From assembly GCF_002860405.1 (NCBI RefSeq), contig NZ_NMWV01000010.1, positions 41,530 to 105,529 of the forward strand: a DNA stretch of 64,000 nucleotides, written 5' to 3'. How positions within the stretch are numbered: position 1 is the first letter of the stretch; each line of letters begins with the position of its first letter. Positions 18,701 to 27,727 of this stretch are shown piece after piece. The notes beneath the pieces were generated by a model. The model made no database searches and was not told the origin of the DNA. It saw only the letters and a program-made list of their open reading frames with translations. The stretch is from Bifidobacterium imperatoris (GTDB taxonomy: Bacteria > Actinomycetota > Actinomycetes > Actinomycetales > Bifidobacteriaceae). Both the position numbers and the translations under genes were made by a program.

Positions 18701-19910
18701 TGCCATCCGCTACACGGCCGCATCGACCACTTCGCTGATCGGCGCTGGCCTGACTAATCGGCTCAATCGGCAGACGCTGCACCTTGGCGGTCTTCGAATA
18801 GCGGGAAATACGAGCGGTACCAGGATCCACCACGTAACGAATACCCGGTACGGTCAGCGAGGTTTCGGCCACATTGGTGGCAATGACAATGCGCTGATGC
18901 GTATGCGGCTCAAACACCTTATGCTGGTCGGCGGAAGACAAGCGCGCGAACAACGGCATGATCTCAATCGCATCAGGCCTGCGCATATCATCGGCACGTG
19001 GACCATAATGATGCCTCAGCGCCGCTTCGAACTCGTGAATATCGCGCTCGCCGGAAGCGAACACCAAAATATCGCGAGGGCCACGTTCATGAGAGGAATG
19101 AATGACCAGCTCCGCGCAGGCGCGTGCCACAGCGGTAGGCATATCAGTAATGCCGTCATCCTCATAACTCTTACCGGAGCGGCGGGAACGCGAACTATCC
19201 GCATCCGACTCGGCGATGGCATTCGCCAGCTCCTCATAATCAGCGTCTCCCGGACGGGCGCCAGTGGCGAAACCGGGCACTTCGCGCATCAATGCGGGCG
19301 CGGTCCCGAGCGGCTCATACACCACCTGCACTGGGAAGGTGCGGCCGGAAACCTCAATCACCGGCACCTTTTCGTGCAACGCATGCTCGAAATGCTCTTT
19401 GAACTTCACTGAATCGATGGTGGCGGAAGTAATAATCAACTTCAGGTCGCGTCGGCGCGGCAGCAGGGCGGTCAGGTAGCCGAGCAGAAAATCAATATTG
19501 AGGCTGCGTTCGTGCGCCTCATCGATGATGATCGTATCGTACTTGGAAAGATTCGGATCGCGTTGAATCTGGGCCAGTAGAATACCGTCCGTCACCACCC
19601 TCAAACGGGTGTTCGGGGAACTCTCATCGGTAAAACGAACCTGATAACCCACTTCATCGCCAAGCTGCACGCCAAGCTCGGAGGCGATGCGTTCGGCCAC
19701 CGTACGCGCGGCAATACGGCGAGGCTGCGTATGCACAATCTGTTTGCCATGTGTGCCTCGCCCTAATTCGAGCAAAATCTTCGGCAACTGCGTGGTTTTA
19801 CCGGAGCCTGTCTGTCCGGATACGATAACGACTTGGGTGCTCTTAACCGCTTCGGCTATCTCTTCACGGGCAGCGGAAACGGGAAGTTCGGCAGGATACT
19901 CATATTTCAT
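15771..19910 (-). CDS. hrpA: ATP-dependent RNA helicase HrpA (DEAH box)
   Basis: A 1379-residue DEAH/RHA helicase. Motifs: Walker A GQTGSGKTTQLPK near residue 33, IIIDEAHERSLNIDFLLGYL (motif II), SATID (III), DILVFASGERDI (IV), NVAETSLTVPGIRYVVDPG (V) and QRSGRCGR (VI), then the HA2 and OB domains and the long DUF3418 region special to bacterial HrpA. The family unwinds RNA in translation-related mRNA handling and can rescue stalled ribosomes. The ATG at 19910 is chosen; an in-frame TTG at 19922 would add four residues. The start overlaps the end of the upstream methyltransferase gene by 11 bases, so the two are translationally coupled. Confidence 0.95.
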   Translation of the reverse strand: MKYEYPAELPVSAAREEIAEAVKSTQVVIVSGQTGSGKTTQLPKILLELGRGTHGKQIVHTQPRRIAARTVAERIASELGVQLGDEVGYQVRFTDESSPNTRLRVVTDGILLAQIQRDPNLSKYDTIIIDEAHERSLNIDFLLGYLTALLPRRRDLKLIITSATIDSVKFKEHFEHALHEKVPVIEVSGRTFPVQVVYEPLGTAPALMREVPGFATGARPGDADYEELANAIAESDADSSRSRRSGKSYEDDGITDMPTAVARACAELVIHSSHERGPRDILVFASGERDIHEFEAALRHHYGPRADDMRRPDAIEIMPLFARLSSADQHKVFEPHTHQRIVIATNVAETSLTVPGIRYVVDPGTARISRYSKTAKVQRLPIEPISQASADQRSGRCGRVADGIAIRLYSREDYETRPRFTEPEILRTSLGAVVLHMLSVGVARTAEDVTTFGFIDPPDMKAVSDGFNELTELKAIGRKRGEVTLTHIGRQLARIPIDVRLGRMVIEAAKSGSPNLLAQVLVVVSFLSLQDPRERPDDKREEADRIHNRYADETSDFLTALNIWDRVFQADGDPSNNALRRICKTEYFSWLRMRQWKDLVSQLRQMCKELKFKVGDPLPSTRPGLEIRQLPLNQQPAHSLCCAWDADGIHKSMLAGLLSMMGMQVIRAPKASDFAGLTGAARARAMKRAQKQSKNDYQGARGTRFALFPASAVAKKTPSWVMSTELVETSRLWARYSAAIDPAWAEPLAGQLTRTTYAEPHWSGSRGSAVATARVLLYGLPIVQDRTVQWGRINPLEARDFLLRQGLVEGDIQQRFSYDDFVGANRDILEDAAEDASRTRQLANTVSDEDLFDFYNAVIPADVTSVADLAKWWKDEHDKQPELLTFDPAKVERLSASESVSLNDYPDHWHTIGTDGQPIDLRLSYIYDPSNPLDGVTVHVPLKALSRITPAQFTWNVPGLLDELILAMIKALPKQLRVQFVPAPDAAHAIRAWIDEHYPNLPGSGSQQKPNLAPASEDGETIGWPDLAHVFTKAAIATVGAQIHPEVLGPDLMDRLQPYLKVTFSVEQQMPAPKQSHGRRRVRGQVKVLDSAKNLKDLQRKYAAQAEASARQMVKKQADQAAKQGNLVSQANLLHKAGATTQSRADMLWHGALDALRLPSERVSSRWLGTEALMLAAAPYKSTKELVDDLQLATVKRLLPSVDTLPDDEALANAVLDVREVYEDTVYQVAHDVINIIKAYAEADKATSGKADLPMLSVLQSIRDHIATLVYPGFIGRTPPEALKSLPRYLKADVMRLTKAKSDKNRDVKWAWQADEAKQLVNKALAHAKAEPAGPKHETLMKQAEQARWMLEEFYVSLWAQELGTHGPASLNRIKKVLA

Positions 19911-20556
19911 GACGAACTTCAATAATACGGAAGCCCTTGGAGCTCGCGTATTTGCTCACCGTGAACTCGGCCCCCAATGCTTGAGCAAGCCACTTGATCA
20001 GCGAATCAGAGCCAAGATTCTTCTGCACCACCAGATATGCCGCGGCCCCTCGCTTCAACTTCGGCAGCCAAGCCATCAACAGGGTGTGCAAGGCTTCCTT
20101 GCCGATGCGAATCGGTGGATTCGACCAGATGGCATCGAACTCAAGACTCTCGGGAACACTGGTCGCGTTCTTCGGCTGGCGGTCCTGAGGCAGGGGAGTG
20201 CTGGATTCATCAACCTGCGCAATATGTACATTGGCGCAGCCATTGTCGGCGGCGTTGGTTGCCGTCAAATCAAGCGCGCGCTCATTGACATCAACCGCCC
20301 ACACGTTAGCGTTCGGAGATTCAAACGCCATAGACAATGCGATAGGACCCCAACCGCAACCCAAATCAAGGAAATCGCCCTCTTCAGGCAGTTCCGGAGC
20401 ATGACGCAGCAGCACTGACGTGCCCAAATCAAGGCGAGAACCGGAAAACACGCCGTTGGACACTTGAACGCTGGCCTCATGGTCGCGCAACGTCACATGC
20501 AACGTGCGGCGTACATCCTTGGATGAAGGCTCCGCGGAGAAATACTGCTCTGCCAT
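19900..20556 (-). CDS. RsmC-like class I SAM-dependent methyltransferase
   Basis: A 218-residue methyltransferase. The SAM-binding motif is FLDLGCGWGPIAL; the acidic end of strand 2 is VWAVDVNERALDL; the catalytic motif IV is DAIWSNPPIRIG. NPP is typical of N-methyltransferases acting on rRNA guanine, and the protein matches the C-terminal half of RsmC (16S m2G1207), the common short form in actinobacteria. The start at 20556 (MAEQYFSAE) is preferred because GGAG lies six bases before it; in-frame starts farther up lack such a site. It shares an operon with hrpA, which it overlaps by 11 bases. Divergent from hflX. Confidence 0.85.
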   Translation of the reverse strand: MAEQYFSAEPSSKDVRRTLHVTLRDHEASVQVSNGVFSGSRLDLGTSVLLRHAPELPEEGDFLDLGCGWGPIALSMAFESPNANVWAVDVNERALDLTATNAADNGCANVHIAQVDESSTPLPQDRQPKNATSVPESLEFDAIWSNPPIRIGKEALHTLLMAWLPKLKRGAAAYLVVQKNLGSDSLIKWLAQALGAEFTVSKYASSKGFRIIEVRHEI

Positions 20557-20719
20557 ACTGTGCTCCATTTCCGCGGGATTCCCGCATACCATTGCTGTTC
20601 GTCTGTGTGCATTTCTTGCCGCCGATGCCCGTGTGCCGGGCATGTCACCTCACCTGATGATAATAAGGAGCCATAGAAGAATCGTGAATCACCGATGTGA
20701 ATTGATATGAGAGGTGTTT

Positions 20720-22225
20720 TTGAGCGACAACAACCAGTACACCGATATTGACCACGGCAGCTCCAGCGTAACCTCTCAAGGCGTGCTCTCCTCACAGTCA
20801 GACGTGTTGCTCGACAGCAACCAGCGGCCGGCCGGCTGGCATGAGGACACCAACCAGGAATGGGAGGAACGCGAGGCTCGCAACGAGCTCAAACATGTGG
20901 CAGGTCTCGGTGAGCTCGAAGACGTTACCGAAGTTGAATACCGTAAGGTCCGTCTGGAACGCGTGGTTTTGGTAGGCGTATGGTCAAGCGCTGTGACCAC
21001 GCAAGCCAAAGCGGAGGAATCCCTGCGAGAACTGGCCGCGCTCGCGGAAACCGCGGGCGCCGTGGTGTGCGATGGTTTGCTGCAACACCGGTTAAGGCCT
21101 GACTCGGCCACGTATGTGGGCTCCGGTAAAGCGCGAGAGATCGCTGACATCGTGGCGCGCGAGGAGGCCGATACCATCATCGTTGATGATGATTTGCCGC
21201 CATCACAGCGCCGTGCCTTGGAAGACGCCGCGAAAGTCAAAGTGGTGGACCGTACGGCCGTGATTCTTGATATCTTCGCCCAGCACGCCACTTCTCGCGA
21301 AGGCAAAGCGCAGGTTGAGCTCGCCCAATTGGAATACATGTTGCCGCGTTTGCGCGGTTGGGGTGGGTCGCTGTCTCGTCAGGCAGGCGGCCGTGCGGCT
21401 GGCGCGGATGCTGGCATAGGCTCCCGAGGTCCTGGCGAAACCAAAATCGAGATGGATCGCCGTGTGATTCGCACGCGTATTGCAAGACTTCGCCGCCAGA
21501 TTCGTGAAATGGCCCCGGCTCGCGAAGTCAAGCGTGGATCGCGTCGTCGCTTTGGTTTGCCGACCGTGGCAGTGGTGGGCTATACCAATGCCGGCAAATC
21601 CTCGCTGACCAATCGCCTGACCGGTTCCGCCGAATTGGTGGAGAACGCGCTGTTCGCCACTTTGGATACCGCGGTGCGTCGTGCAAAAACCCGAGACGGC
21701 CGTTTCTACGCCTATGTGGATACGGTTGGATTCGTGCGCCGTCTGCCCACCCAGTTGGTGGAAGCGTTCAAATCCACATTGGAGGAAGTGGCCGAAGCTG
21801 ATGTGATTGTGCATGTGGTGGATGGTTCGCATCCTGATCCGTTCTCGCAGATCGATGCTGTGAACGATGTGCTGGCGGATATCGAGGGCACGGCTTCGAT
21901 TCCACGCATCATCGTGTTCAATAAAGCTGACCAGATCGATGAGGCGACTCGGGAGCGTCTATCCGCGCTGCAGCCTGACGCCTTCATCGTCTCCGCATAT
22001 AGCGGCGAGGGCATTGATGAGCTGCGCGATGCCGTGGAGGCATTGCTGCCGGTACCACATGTGCATGTCAATGCATTGCTGCCGTATACGGCGGGGTCGT
22101 TGCTGTCTCGTGTACGCGAATATGGCAAGGTGAGCAAGGTGGAATACCGTGATGACGGTGTGCTGCTGGAGGCTGATGTGGACTCGCATTTGGCGGCAAA
22201 AGTCATTGAACAATCAATCGATTAA
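20720..22225 (+). CDS. hflX: Ribosome-associated GTPase HflX
   Basis: A 501-residue GTPase with the HflX N-terminal domain (about 40-200, including the Gly-rich stretch RLRGWGGSLSRQAGGRAAG), a coiled-coil link, and a G domain with G1 GYTNAGKSSLTNRL, G3 DTVGF, and G4 NKAD. HflX splits stalled 70S ribosomes under stress. The start is probably the TTG at 20720, with GAGGTG at 20711-20716; a GTG at 20714 has no ribosome site. The Asp/Ser/Gln-rich N-terminus (MSDNNQYTDIDHGSSSV) is a short extension. Single gene before the ldh leader. Confidence 0.94.
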   Translation: MSDNNQYTDIDHGSSSVTSQGVLSSQSDVLLDSNQRPAGWHEDTNQEWEEREARNELKHVAGLGELEDVTEVEYRKVRLERVVLVGVWSSAVTTQAKAEESLRELAALAETAGAVVCDGLLQHRLRPDSATYVGSGKAREIADIVAREEADTIIVDDDLPPSQRRALEDAAKVKVVDRTAVILDIFAQHATSREGKAQVELAQLEYMLPRLRGWGGSLSRQAGGRAAGADAGIGSRGPGETKIEMDRRVIRTRIARLRRQIREMAPAREVKRGSRRRFGLPTVAVVGYTNAGKSSLTNRLTGSAELVENALFATLDTAVRRAKTRDGRFYAYVDTVGFVRRLPTQLVEAFKSTLEEVAEADVIVHVVDGSHPDPFSQIDAVNDVLADIEGTASIPRIIVFNKADQIDEATRERLSALQPDAFIVSAYSGEGIDELRDAVEALLPVPHVHVNALLPYTAGSLLSRVREYGKVSKVEYRDDGVLLEADVDSHLAAKVIEQSID

Positions 22226-22247
22226 CGTGATGAAAGTCACATATAGA

Positions 22248-22263
22248 TTGTGAGCGCTAACAA
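22248..22263. promoter_or_regulatory. LacI-family operator upstream of ldh
   Basis: The 16-base sequence ttgtgagcgctaacaa is a near-perfect palindrome with the AGCGCT core common to LacI/CcpA-type repressors, only one pair out of eight mismatched. It lies 139 bases before the ldh start. Bifidobacteria use LacI-type global regulators (such as AraQ) on central carbon genes, so control of ldh by such a protein is likely; which one is not shown here. Confidence 0.65.
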
Positions 22264-22395
22264 CCATTGGGAATACAAGGTTTTCTGATTTTCGTAGCGA
22301 ATTTTTGGGAGCGCAAACGTCTAACCGGGTTTATAAAGTAAAACCGTTAGTTACATGGCCTGCCATTCTGCAGACCGCCTTTGAAGAGAGGTTAA

Positions 22396-23363
<968 letters not shown>

Positions 23364-23364
<1 letters not shown>

Positions 23365-23473
23365 TAAATAATCGCTGTACGGAGCGCCTTTTGCGCCGCT
23401 CAGAGTTCGAAATACCTTTGTATTCCTTCACTCTGAGCGTCACAAAAATCGCACACGTACAGCGATTATTTAT
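23364..23473. repeat. Nested long inverted repeat after ldh
   Basis: An outer perfect 18-bp pair (23364-23381 with 23456-23473) encloses a second perfect 10-bp pair (23397-23406 with 23430-23439). The outer arm begins on the last base of the ldh stop codon. The structure would form a long folded 3' end on the ldh mRNA; it lacks a T-run, so protection from 3' exonuclease is as likely as termination. Confidence 0.65.
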
Positions 23474-23490
23474 AGATTGACAGCAATCAT

Positions 23491-23534
23491 ATAAGTAATC
23501 GCCACATGGAATTGTCCATGTGGCGATTACTTAT
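23491..23534. terminator. Bidirectional terminator between ldh and the CDF gene
   Basis: A perfect 20-bp stem (23491-23510 with 23515-23534) with a 4-base loop ends in AT-rich sequence on both sides. It is placed between two convergent genes, ldh and the cation diffusion facilitator (stop at 23545). Confidence 0.85.
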
Positions 23535-23544
23535 TTGTGATTAG

Positions 23545-24486
23545 TTACTTGTGGAGGTCGCCAGCTGAGGGGGTGGTGTAACCTTCCGGTTCGAGTTGGA
23601 ACGTGGTGTGGGGCACTGAGACCGGGAAGTGCTCACGTAGACAATCCTGAAGTTGAGCCAATACCTGGGCCGCCTGCTCCATCGTGAGATCCTTATCCAC
23701 CACCACATGGGCCATCAGAATCGGCATTCCGGTAGACACCGTGCTGGCATGAAGATCATGCACGGCAATTACATGCGGCACACTTTCCAGATGCGTGCGC
23801 ACAGCATCCAAATCAAGACCCTTCGGTGTTTCCTCAAGCAGCACGCGTACAGCATTGTGCAACAATTTGATGGCGCGCGGAATCATCAGTAGTGCAATAA
23901 TCGCACCAGCCACGGCGTCAAAGCCCTTCCAACCGGTAGACATCATTACTAAAGCAGACGTCACCACAGCCACCGAGCCAAGCGCATCATTCATGACTTC
24001 CAGAAAAGCCGCCTTCATATTCATGTTGTCTTCCCGCTGAGACGCCAGAATGAAGATAGAGATGATATTGGCGCTCAATCCCAGGATTCCTACGAAGAGC
24101 AACAAGCCGATATCATCGATTTGATTATGCGAATTGCCGAACAAACGCATTCCGGCTTCAACCAATGCATATATGCCAACAATCAGCAATACCAATGCGC
24201 CAGCAGCAGCCGTCAACACCTCCAGACGAGCCCAGCCCCAGGTTCGCGTGTTGCTTGGCTTGCGTTGCATCAGAATGGCAGTCACCGTGGAAGCGATAAG
24301 CACCGACATGTCGGTGAGCATATGGCCTGCGTCCACCAGCAATGCCAACGATCCAGTGAGAAACGCCGTGACCGCCTCAATCAGAAACACCGATGCAGTT
24401 ACGGACAACGTCGCGATAAGTCTGCGCTGATGGGCTTTGGCATGTGCCACGGAAGTCGGCGAAACAGATGCATGTGTATGGGGCAT
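23545..24486 (-). CDS. Cation diffusion facilitator (CDF) family metal transporter
   Basis: A 313-residue membrane protein with six helices and a C-terminal metallochaperone-like domain (about 215-300). The metal site of helix 2 is present as DAGHMLTD (H and D). In helix 5 the usual HxxxD is EVMND, so Glu replaces His; this form is found in several actinobacterial zinc or cobalt exporters, so selectivity is open. The N-terminus is His-containing (MPHTHASVSP). The ATG at 24486 follows AAAGGAG by eleven bases; in-frame starts farther up run into the lexA terminator. The gene stands alone downstream of lexA on the same strand. Confidence 0.88.
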   Translation of the reverse strand: MPHTHASVSPTSVAHAKAHQRRLIATLSVTASVFLIEAVTAFLTGSLALLVDAGHMLTDMSVLIASTVTAILMQRKPSNTRTWGWARLEVLTAAAGALVLLIVGIYALVEAGMRLFGNSHNQIDDIGLLLFVGILGLSANIISIFILASQREDNMNMKAAFLEVMNDALGSVAVVTSALVMMSTGWKGFDAVAGAIIALLMIPRAIKLLHNAVRVLLEETPKGLDLDAVRTHLESVPHVIAVHDLHASTVSTGMPILMAHVVVDKDLTMEQAAQVLAQLQDCLREHFPVSVPHTTFQLEPEGYTTPSAGDLHK

Positions 24487-24562
24487 GGTGTGATGCGCTC
24501 CTTTAACGGTATCAAGATGAAATCGTTTCTCAATACCATTTGCGTTACGGTTCATATATGGA

Positions 24563-24589
24563 GAAACCCCGGCGTGGAGCCGGGGTTTC
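24563..24589. terminator. GC-rich hairpin between lexA and the CDF gene
   Basis: An 11-bp stem (24563-24573 with 24579-24589) with a 5-base loop lies 76 bases downstream of the lexA stop on the minus strand. The TTT at the 3' side is short, so termination strength is moderate. It separates lexA from the transporter gene. Confidence 0.7.
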
Positions 24590-24664
24590 AATGCTGCCTG
24601 ACAGTGTAGCACGTATTGCGATGCATGCGTCAGAATGAGGACGATCAGAAAATCGAGATGAAAA

Positions 24665-25402
24665 TCAGAGCTTGCGGAGCACTGTTACCACTTTGCCCAT
24701 AATCGTGGCATGCGTGCCATCGATGGGGGAATAAGCGGGATTATGAGGCATGAGCCAAACGTGCCCCTGCTCCTTGCGGAATGTCTTCACCGTAGCCTCA
24801 TCATCCAAGAGCGCAGCCACGATATCTCCGTTCACCGCGGAATTCTGCTCTCGAACCACCACATAGTCCCCATCGCAGATAGCGGCATCAATCATCGAAT
24901 CACCGTGAACCTCCAACATGAATAATGTGCCAGAGCCGGTTAGCCGTTCCGGAAGACGCATAACATCATCAATATGTTGTTCGGCGGTAATCGGTACGCC
25001 GGCTGCGATACGTCCCACCAGAGGAACATCACGAGATTCGCTGATGGATTCAGCCGGGAACTGGAAAATCTCGGCCGATGATGATTCCTTCGTCTGGCTG
25101 TCCTGCGACGCAGGGTATTCATGTTCCCGCTGGGAGGCAGGGGAGGCGCTGGGGACGATTACTTCAATCGCGCGACCTTTATTGGCATTGACGCGAATAA
25201 ATCCTTTTTCCTCGAGCACCTGAAGCTGATGCTTAACCGATGAAGGGCTTTTAAGACCGGCTGCAGATCCGATTTCGCGGAACGAGGGCGCGAATCCCTG
25301 CTCTTCGATATGAGCTCTAATGGCGTTCAGAACCTTGCGTTGGCGATCGGACAGTGAGGCTTCGTCTGGTGCGCCTTTGGGGGAAAAGGGGATGGTGCTC
25401 AC
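24665..25402 (-). CDS. lexA: LexA, SOS response repressor
   Basis: A 245-residue repressor. The winged-helix domain covers 1-85 (FREIGSAAGLKSPSSVKHQLQVLEEKGFIR). The linker (86-125) is long and polar. The self-cleavage bond is A134-G135 in RIAAGVPI; the catalytic pair is S169 (VHGDSM) and K206 (EATVKTF). With RecA on single-stranded DNA it cuts itself and releases SOS genes. The start is a GTG at 25402 with AAAGGAG eight bases upstream. It is divergent from the LysM gene, and four SOS-box-like sites lie between them, so it very likely represses itself. Confidence 0.97.
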   Translation of the reverse strand: MSTIPFSPKGAPDEASLSDRQRKVLNAIRAHIEEQGFAPSFREIGSAAGLKSPSSVKHQLQVLEEKGFIRVNANKGRAIEVIVPSASPASQREHEYPASQDSQTKESSSAEIFQFPAESISESRDVPLVGRIAAGVPITAEQHIDDVMRLPERLTGSGTLFMLEVHGDSMIDAAICDGDYVVVREQNSAVNGDIVAALLDDEATVKTFRKEQGHVWLMPHNPAYSPIDGTHATIMGKVVTVLRKL

Positions 25403-25453
25403 GTCAGGGCTCCTTTCATGCTTTCTCTAGCATAACGTGACATTCACAAAAAA

Positions 25454-25539
25454 TCAAACATCTGTTCGAGTTCTGTACTTGACTAATTCGAACATATGTG
25501 CAATGCTATGAACAGATGTTCGATAGAACACCTGTTCGA
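25454..25539. promoter_or_regulatory. Four LexA (SOS) boxes in the lexA / LysM divergent promoter
   Basis: Sixteen-base sites resembling the actinobacterial box TCGAAC-N4-GTTCGA occur at 25454-25469 (tcaaacatctgttcga), 25488-25503 (tcgaacatatgtgcaa), 25508-25523 (atgaacagatgttcga) and 25524-25539 (tagaacacctgttcga). The last two abut. A TTGACT at 25479-25484 with TGCTAT at 25504-25509 may be the promoter toward the LysM gene; the second box covers its spacer. This array would couple both genes to DNA damage. Confidence 0.85.
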
Positions 25540-25553
25540 GAAGGGTGGCTGTG

Positions 25554-25949
25554 ATGAATAGTCCAAACGCAATGGTGATTGTTCACCATCCGAAGATGCG
25601 CAATGTTGCACATCGCTATGACGAGACAATGCGCGCTATGGTGTCACTCCGGCATGAATATAAACAGCGCCAGCGGTGGCGTCATGTGATATTGGCGATG
25701 TTATTGGCTGTGGTGTTGGCCTGGGCTGGCATTGGCGCGTGGTCGGCACGGCCCGCGCAGTCGAGTACCGGAGCTACCCAAGTAACTAGCTATATTGTGA
25801 AACCGGGGGACACATTATGGTCGTATGCCTCCTCCATCACGCCAAAAGGTCAGGATGTGTCAGAAACCGTGGATGAGCTGATTGAATTGAATGATTTGGA
25901 TTCTGGTGCATTGCAGGCGGGTCAGCGAATTATTGTGCCCAATGAATGA
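25554..25949 (+). CDS. LysM-domain membrane protein, candidate SOS cell-division suppressor
   Basis: A 131-residue protein: short cytoplasmic part (1-40), one membrane helix ([19 protein letters not shown], about 43-63), then an extracellular LysM domain ([15 protein letters not shown] to [11 protein letters not shown]). LysM binds peptidoglycan GlcNAc. The ATG at 25554 with AAGGG at 25541-25545 is chosen over a GTG at 25545. Divergent from lexA, under several SOS boxes and followed by nrdR, it occupies the place of Rv2719c (ChiZ) of mycobacteria and divS of corynebacteria, which halt division after DNA damage. The same role is inferred here from position and domain, not from strong sequence likeness. 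Confidence 0.8.
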   Translation: MNSPNAMVIVHHPKMRNVAHRYDETMRAMVSLRHEYKQRQRWRHVILAMLLAVVLAWAGIGAWSARPAQSSTGATQVTSYIVKPGDTLWSYASSITPKGQDVSETVDELIELNDLDSGALQAGQRIIVPNE

Positions 25950-26001
25950 TACGAACCACCTGTATTCGGTTTTTCTCCACGGTCACGTTATTCTAGGTGG
26001 C

Positions 26002-26448
26002 ATGCATTGTCCTTTTTGCCAGAACCCCGATACCAAAGTTATTGATACCCGTATCAGCGAAGACGGTCATTCCATTCGTAGGCGCCGTGTATGCCCGAAA
26101 TGTAATAGACGCTTCACCACACTGGAGACCAGTATGCTTTTGGTCACCAAGCGCTCTGGTGGAGCTGAGCCTTTTAGTCGTGACAAGGTGATTAATGGCG
26201 TACGGAAAGCTTGTCAGGGCCGTCCGGTGAAGGAAGAAGATCTGAAGGCCTTGGGGCAGAAAGTCGAAGAGGATTTACGCTCCCGAGGTCTTGCGGAAGT
26301 TACATCGGATGAGGTGGGCAAAGCCATCCTCAAGCCTTTGCGAGATTTGGATGAAGTGGCGTATCTGCGCTTTGCCAGTGTGTACCAGGATTTCTCTGGT
26401 TTGGAAGATTTCCAACGTGCCATTGACGAGTTGCGCAACGACAGATAG
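26002..26448 (+). CDS. nrdR: NrdR, repressor of ribonucleotide reductase genes
   Basis: A 148-residue regulator. It has a zinc ribbon formed by CPFC and CPKC in the first 35 residues, with the RRRRVCP segment, followed by an ATP-cone domain (about 49-139). NrdR senses ATP/dATP and represses nrd operons. The protein must begin at MHCPFC, the ATG at 26002, with AGGTGG directly upstream; a longer in-frame extension exists but does not belong to the family. It lies 52 bases after the LysM gene and may share its SOS-regulated promoter. No NrdR box was found in the window. Confidence 0.96.
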   Translation: MHCPFCQNPDTKVIDTRISEDGHSIRRRRVCPKCNRRFTTLETSMLLVTKRSGGAEPFSRDKVINGVRKACQGRPVKEEDLKALGQKVEEDLRSRGLAEVTSDEVGKAILKPLRDLDEVAYLRFASVYQDFSGLEDFQRAIDELRNDR

Positions 26449-26458
26449 CAAGATAAAG

Positions 26459-26495
26459 GTTGGCCGGTCCCTGAATAAAACAGGAACCGGCCAAC
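26459..26495. terminator. Terminator between nrdR and serA
   Basis: A stem of about 14 bp with one mismatch (26459-26473 with 26481-26495) and a 7-base A-rich loop sits ten bases after nrdR and 23 bases from the serA stop. It serves two convergent transcripts. Confidence 0.75.
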
Positions 26496-26517
26496 TCATA
26501 GCATGCGATGCGCGCTA

Positions 26518-27717
26518 TCAGTTGGTAACGCGCATGCGAATCGTGCCTTCGATATTACGCAAGGCTTCCAAGGTTTCGGTACTCGGCTTAGATGCCACAT
26601 CGGTCACCACATAGCCGAGCTCACCTTCCGTGGCCAGAGACTGGAACGAAATATTGATATTCTCATTGCCTAGTACATGGTTCACGCGAGCAAGCACGCC
26701 AGGAAGATTTGCATGCAAGTGGGCAATACGGCAAACGCCCTTGCAGCTGCCGAGATTAATCTGCGGCAGATTCACAGATAGGGATGTAGAACCGTTAAAC
26801 CAATAATCCTCGAGTCGCTGAGACACAAAATGACCGATGGACTCCTGAGCTTCCAGCGTGGAACCGCCAATATGCGGCGTGAGAATCATATTGTCCTCGT
26901 CAGCCAGCGGGGTGTTGAATGCATCCCCGCTCTTTTTCGGCTCAACAGGGAATACATCAACCGCAGCACCGGCCAGATGGCCGGAATCCAGATGCTGCTT
27001 CAATGCGTCCAAATCAGCCACAAAACCGCGAGACAAATTGATGAAGATCGCGTCCTGCTTCATATGGTCGAACTGATCTTCGCCAAAGAACCCGGTGTTT
27101 GACTTACGGCCGTCAACATGCAGCGTCACCGCATCAGACTGCTCCAGCAGCTCGTTCAATGTGGCGCAACGATGAGCATTGCCCAAGGCCAATTTCTCTT
27201 CGATATCGTAGAAGACCACGCGCATACCCAATGCTTCGGCCAGAACCGAAAGCTGAGAGCCGATATTGCCGTAACCGATGATGCCTAACGTCTTGCCACG
27301 TACCTCATGGGAGCCGGCTGCGGACTTATCCCAAACACCATGCTTGATATGGTGCGTATGGGCCGGAATGCGGCGCATCAGGCAGATGATGTCGCAGATA
27401 ACCAATTCCACCACGGAACGAGTATTGGAATATGGGGCGTTGAACACCGCAATGCCATGCTTGCCGGCATAATCCAAGTCAACCTGATTCGTGCCGATGC
27501 AGAAGCAGCCGACGGCACTCAAATTGGGACGTGCCTCCAAGACGCGGGCGGTGACGTTGGTTTTGGATCGCACGCCAACCAAATCCACACCATCGAGAGC
27601 GTCAATCAGCTCGTCCTCGCTCAGAGCGCCCTTCATCGTTTCGACTTCAAAACCATGATCGCGTAACGATTGGGCCGCATCTGGATGAATATTTTCCAAT
27701 AACAATGCTTTCGGCAT
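26518..27717 (-). CDS. serA: D-3-phosphoglycerate dehydrogenase
   Basis: A 399-residue enzyme for the first step of serine synthesis, oxidation of 3-phosphoglycerate to phosphohydroxypyruvate. The NAD site is LGIIGYGNIGSQLSVLAEALG, followed by YDIEE; the catalytic His is in PHIGGSTLEAQ. The C-terminal 75 residues form an ACT domain (IAHLHANLPGVLARVN), the short form that allows feedback by serine. The start is the ATG at 27717 with TAAGGTGA upstream; part of this ribosome site is the helD stop codon, so the two genes are coupled. A GTG at 27726 would add three residues. Confidence 0.95.
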   Translation of the reverse strand: MPKALLLENIHPDAAQSLRDHGFEVETMKGALSEDELIDALDGVDLVGVRSKTNVTARVLEARPNLSAVGCFCIGTNQVDLDYAGKHGIAVFNAPYSNTRSVVELVICDIICLMRRIPAHTHHIKHGVWDKSAAGSHEVRGKTLGIIGYGNIGSQLSVLAEALGMRVVFYDIEEKLALGNAHRCATLNELLEQSDAVTLHVDGRKSNTGFFGEDQFDHMKQDAIFINLSRGFVADLDALKQHLDSGHLAGAAVDVFPVEPKKSGDAFNTPLADEDNMILTPHIGGSTLEAQESIGHFVSQRLEDYWFNGSTSLSVNLPQINLGSCKGVCRIAHLHANLPGVLARVNHVLGNENINISFQSLATEGELGYVVTDVASKPSTETLEALRNIEGTIRMRVTN

Positions 27718-27727
27718 AATTTTCACC

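Noticed and set aside
18204..19412. 402-codon open frame on the plus strand
   Set aside because: It is antisense to the helicase core of hrpA and shows no domain.
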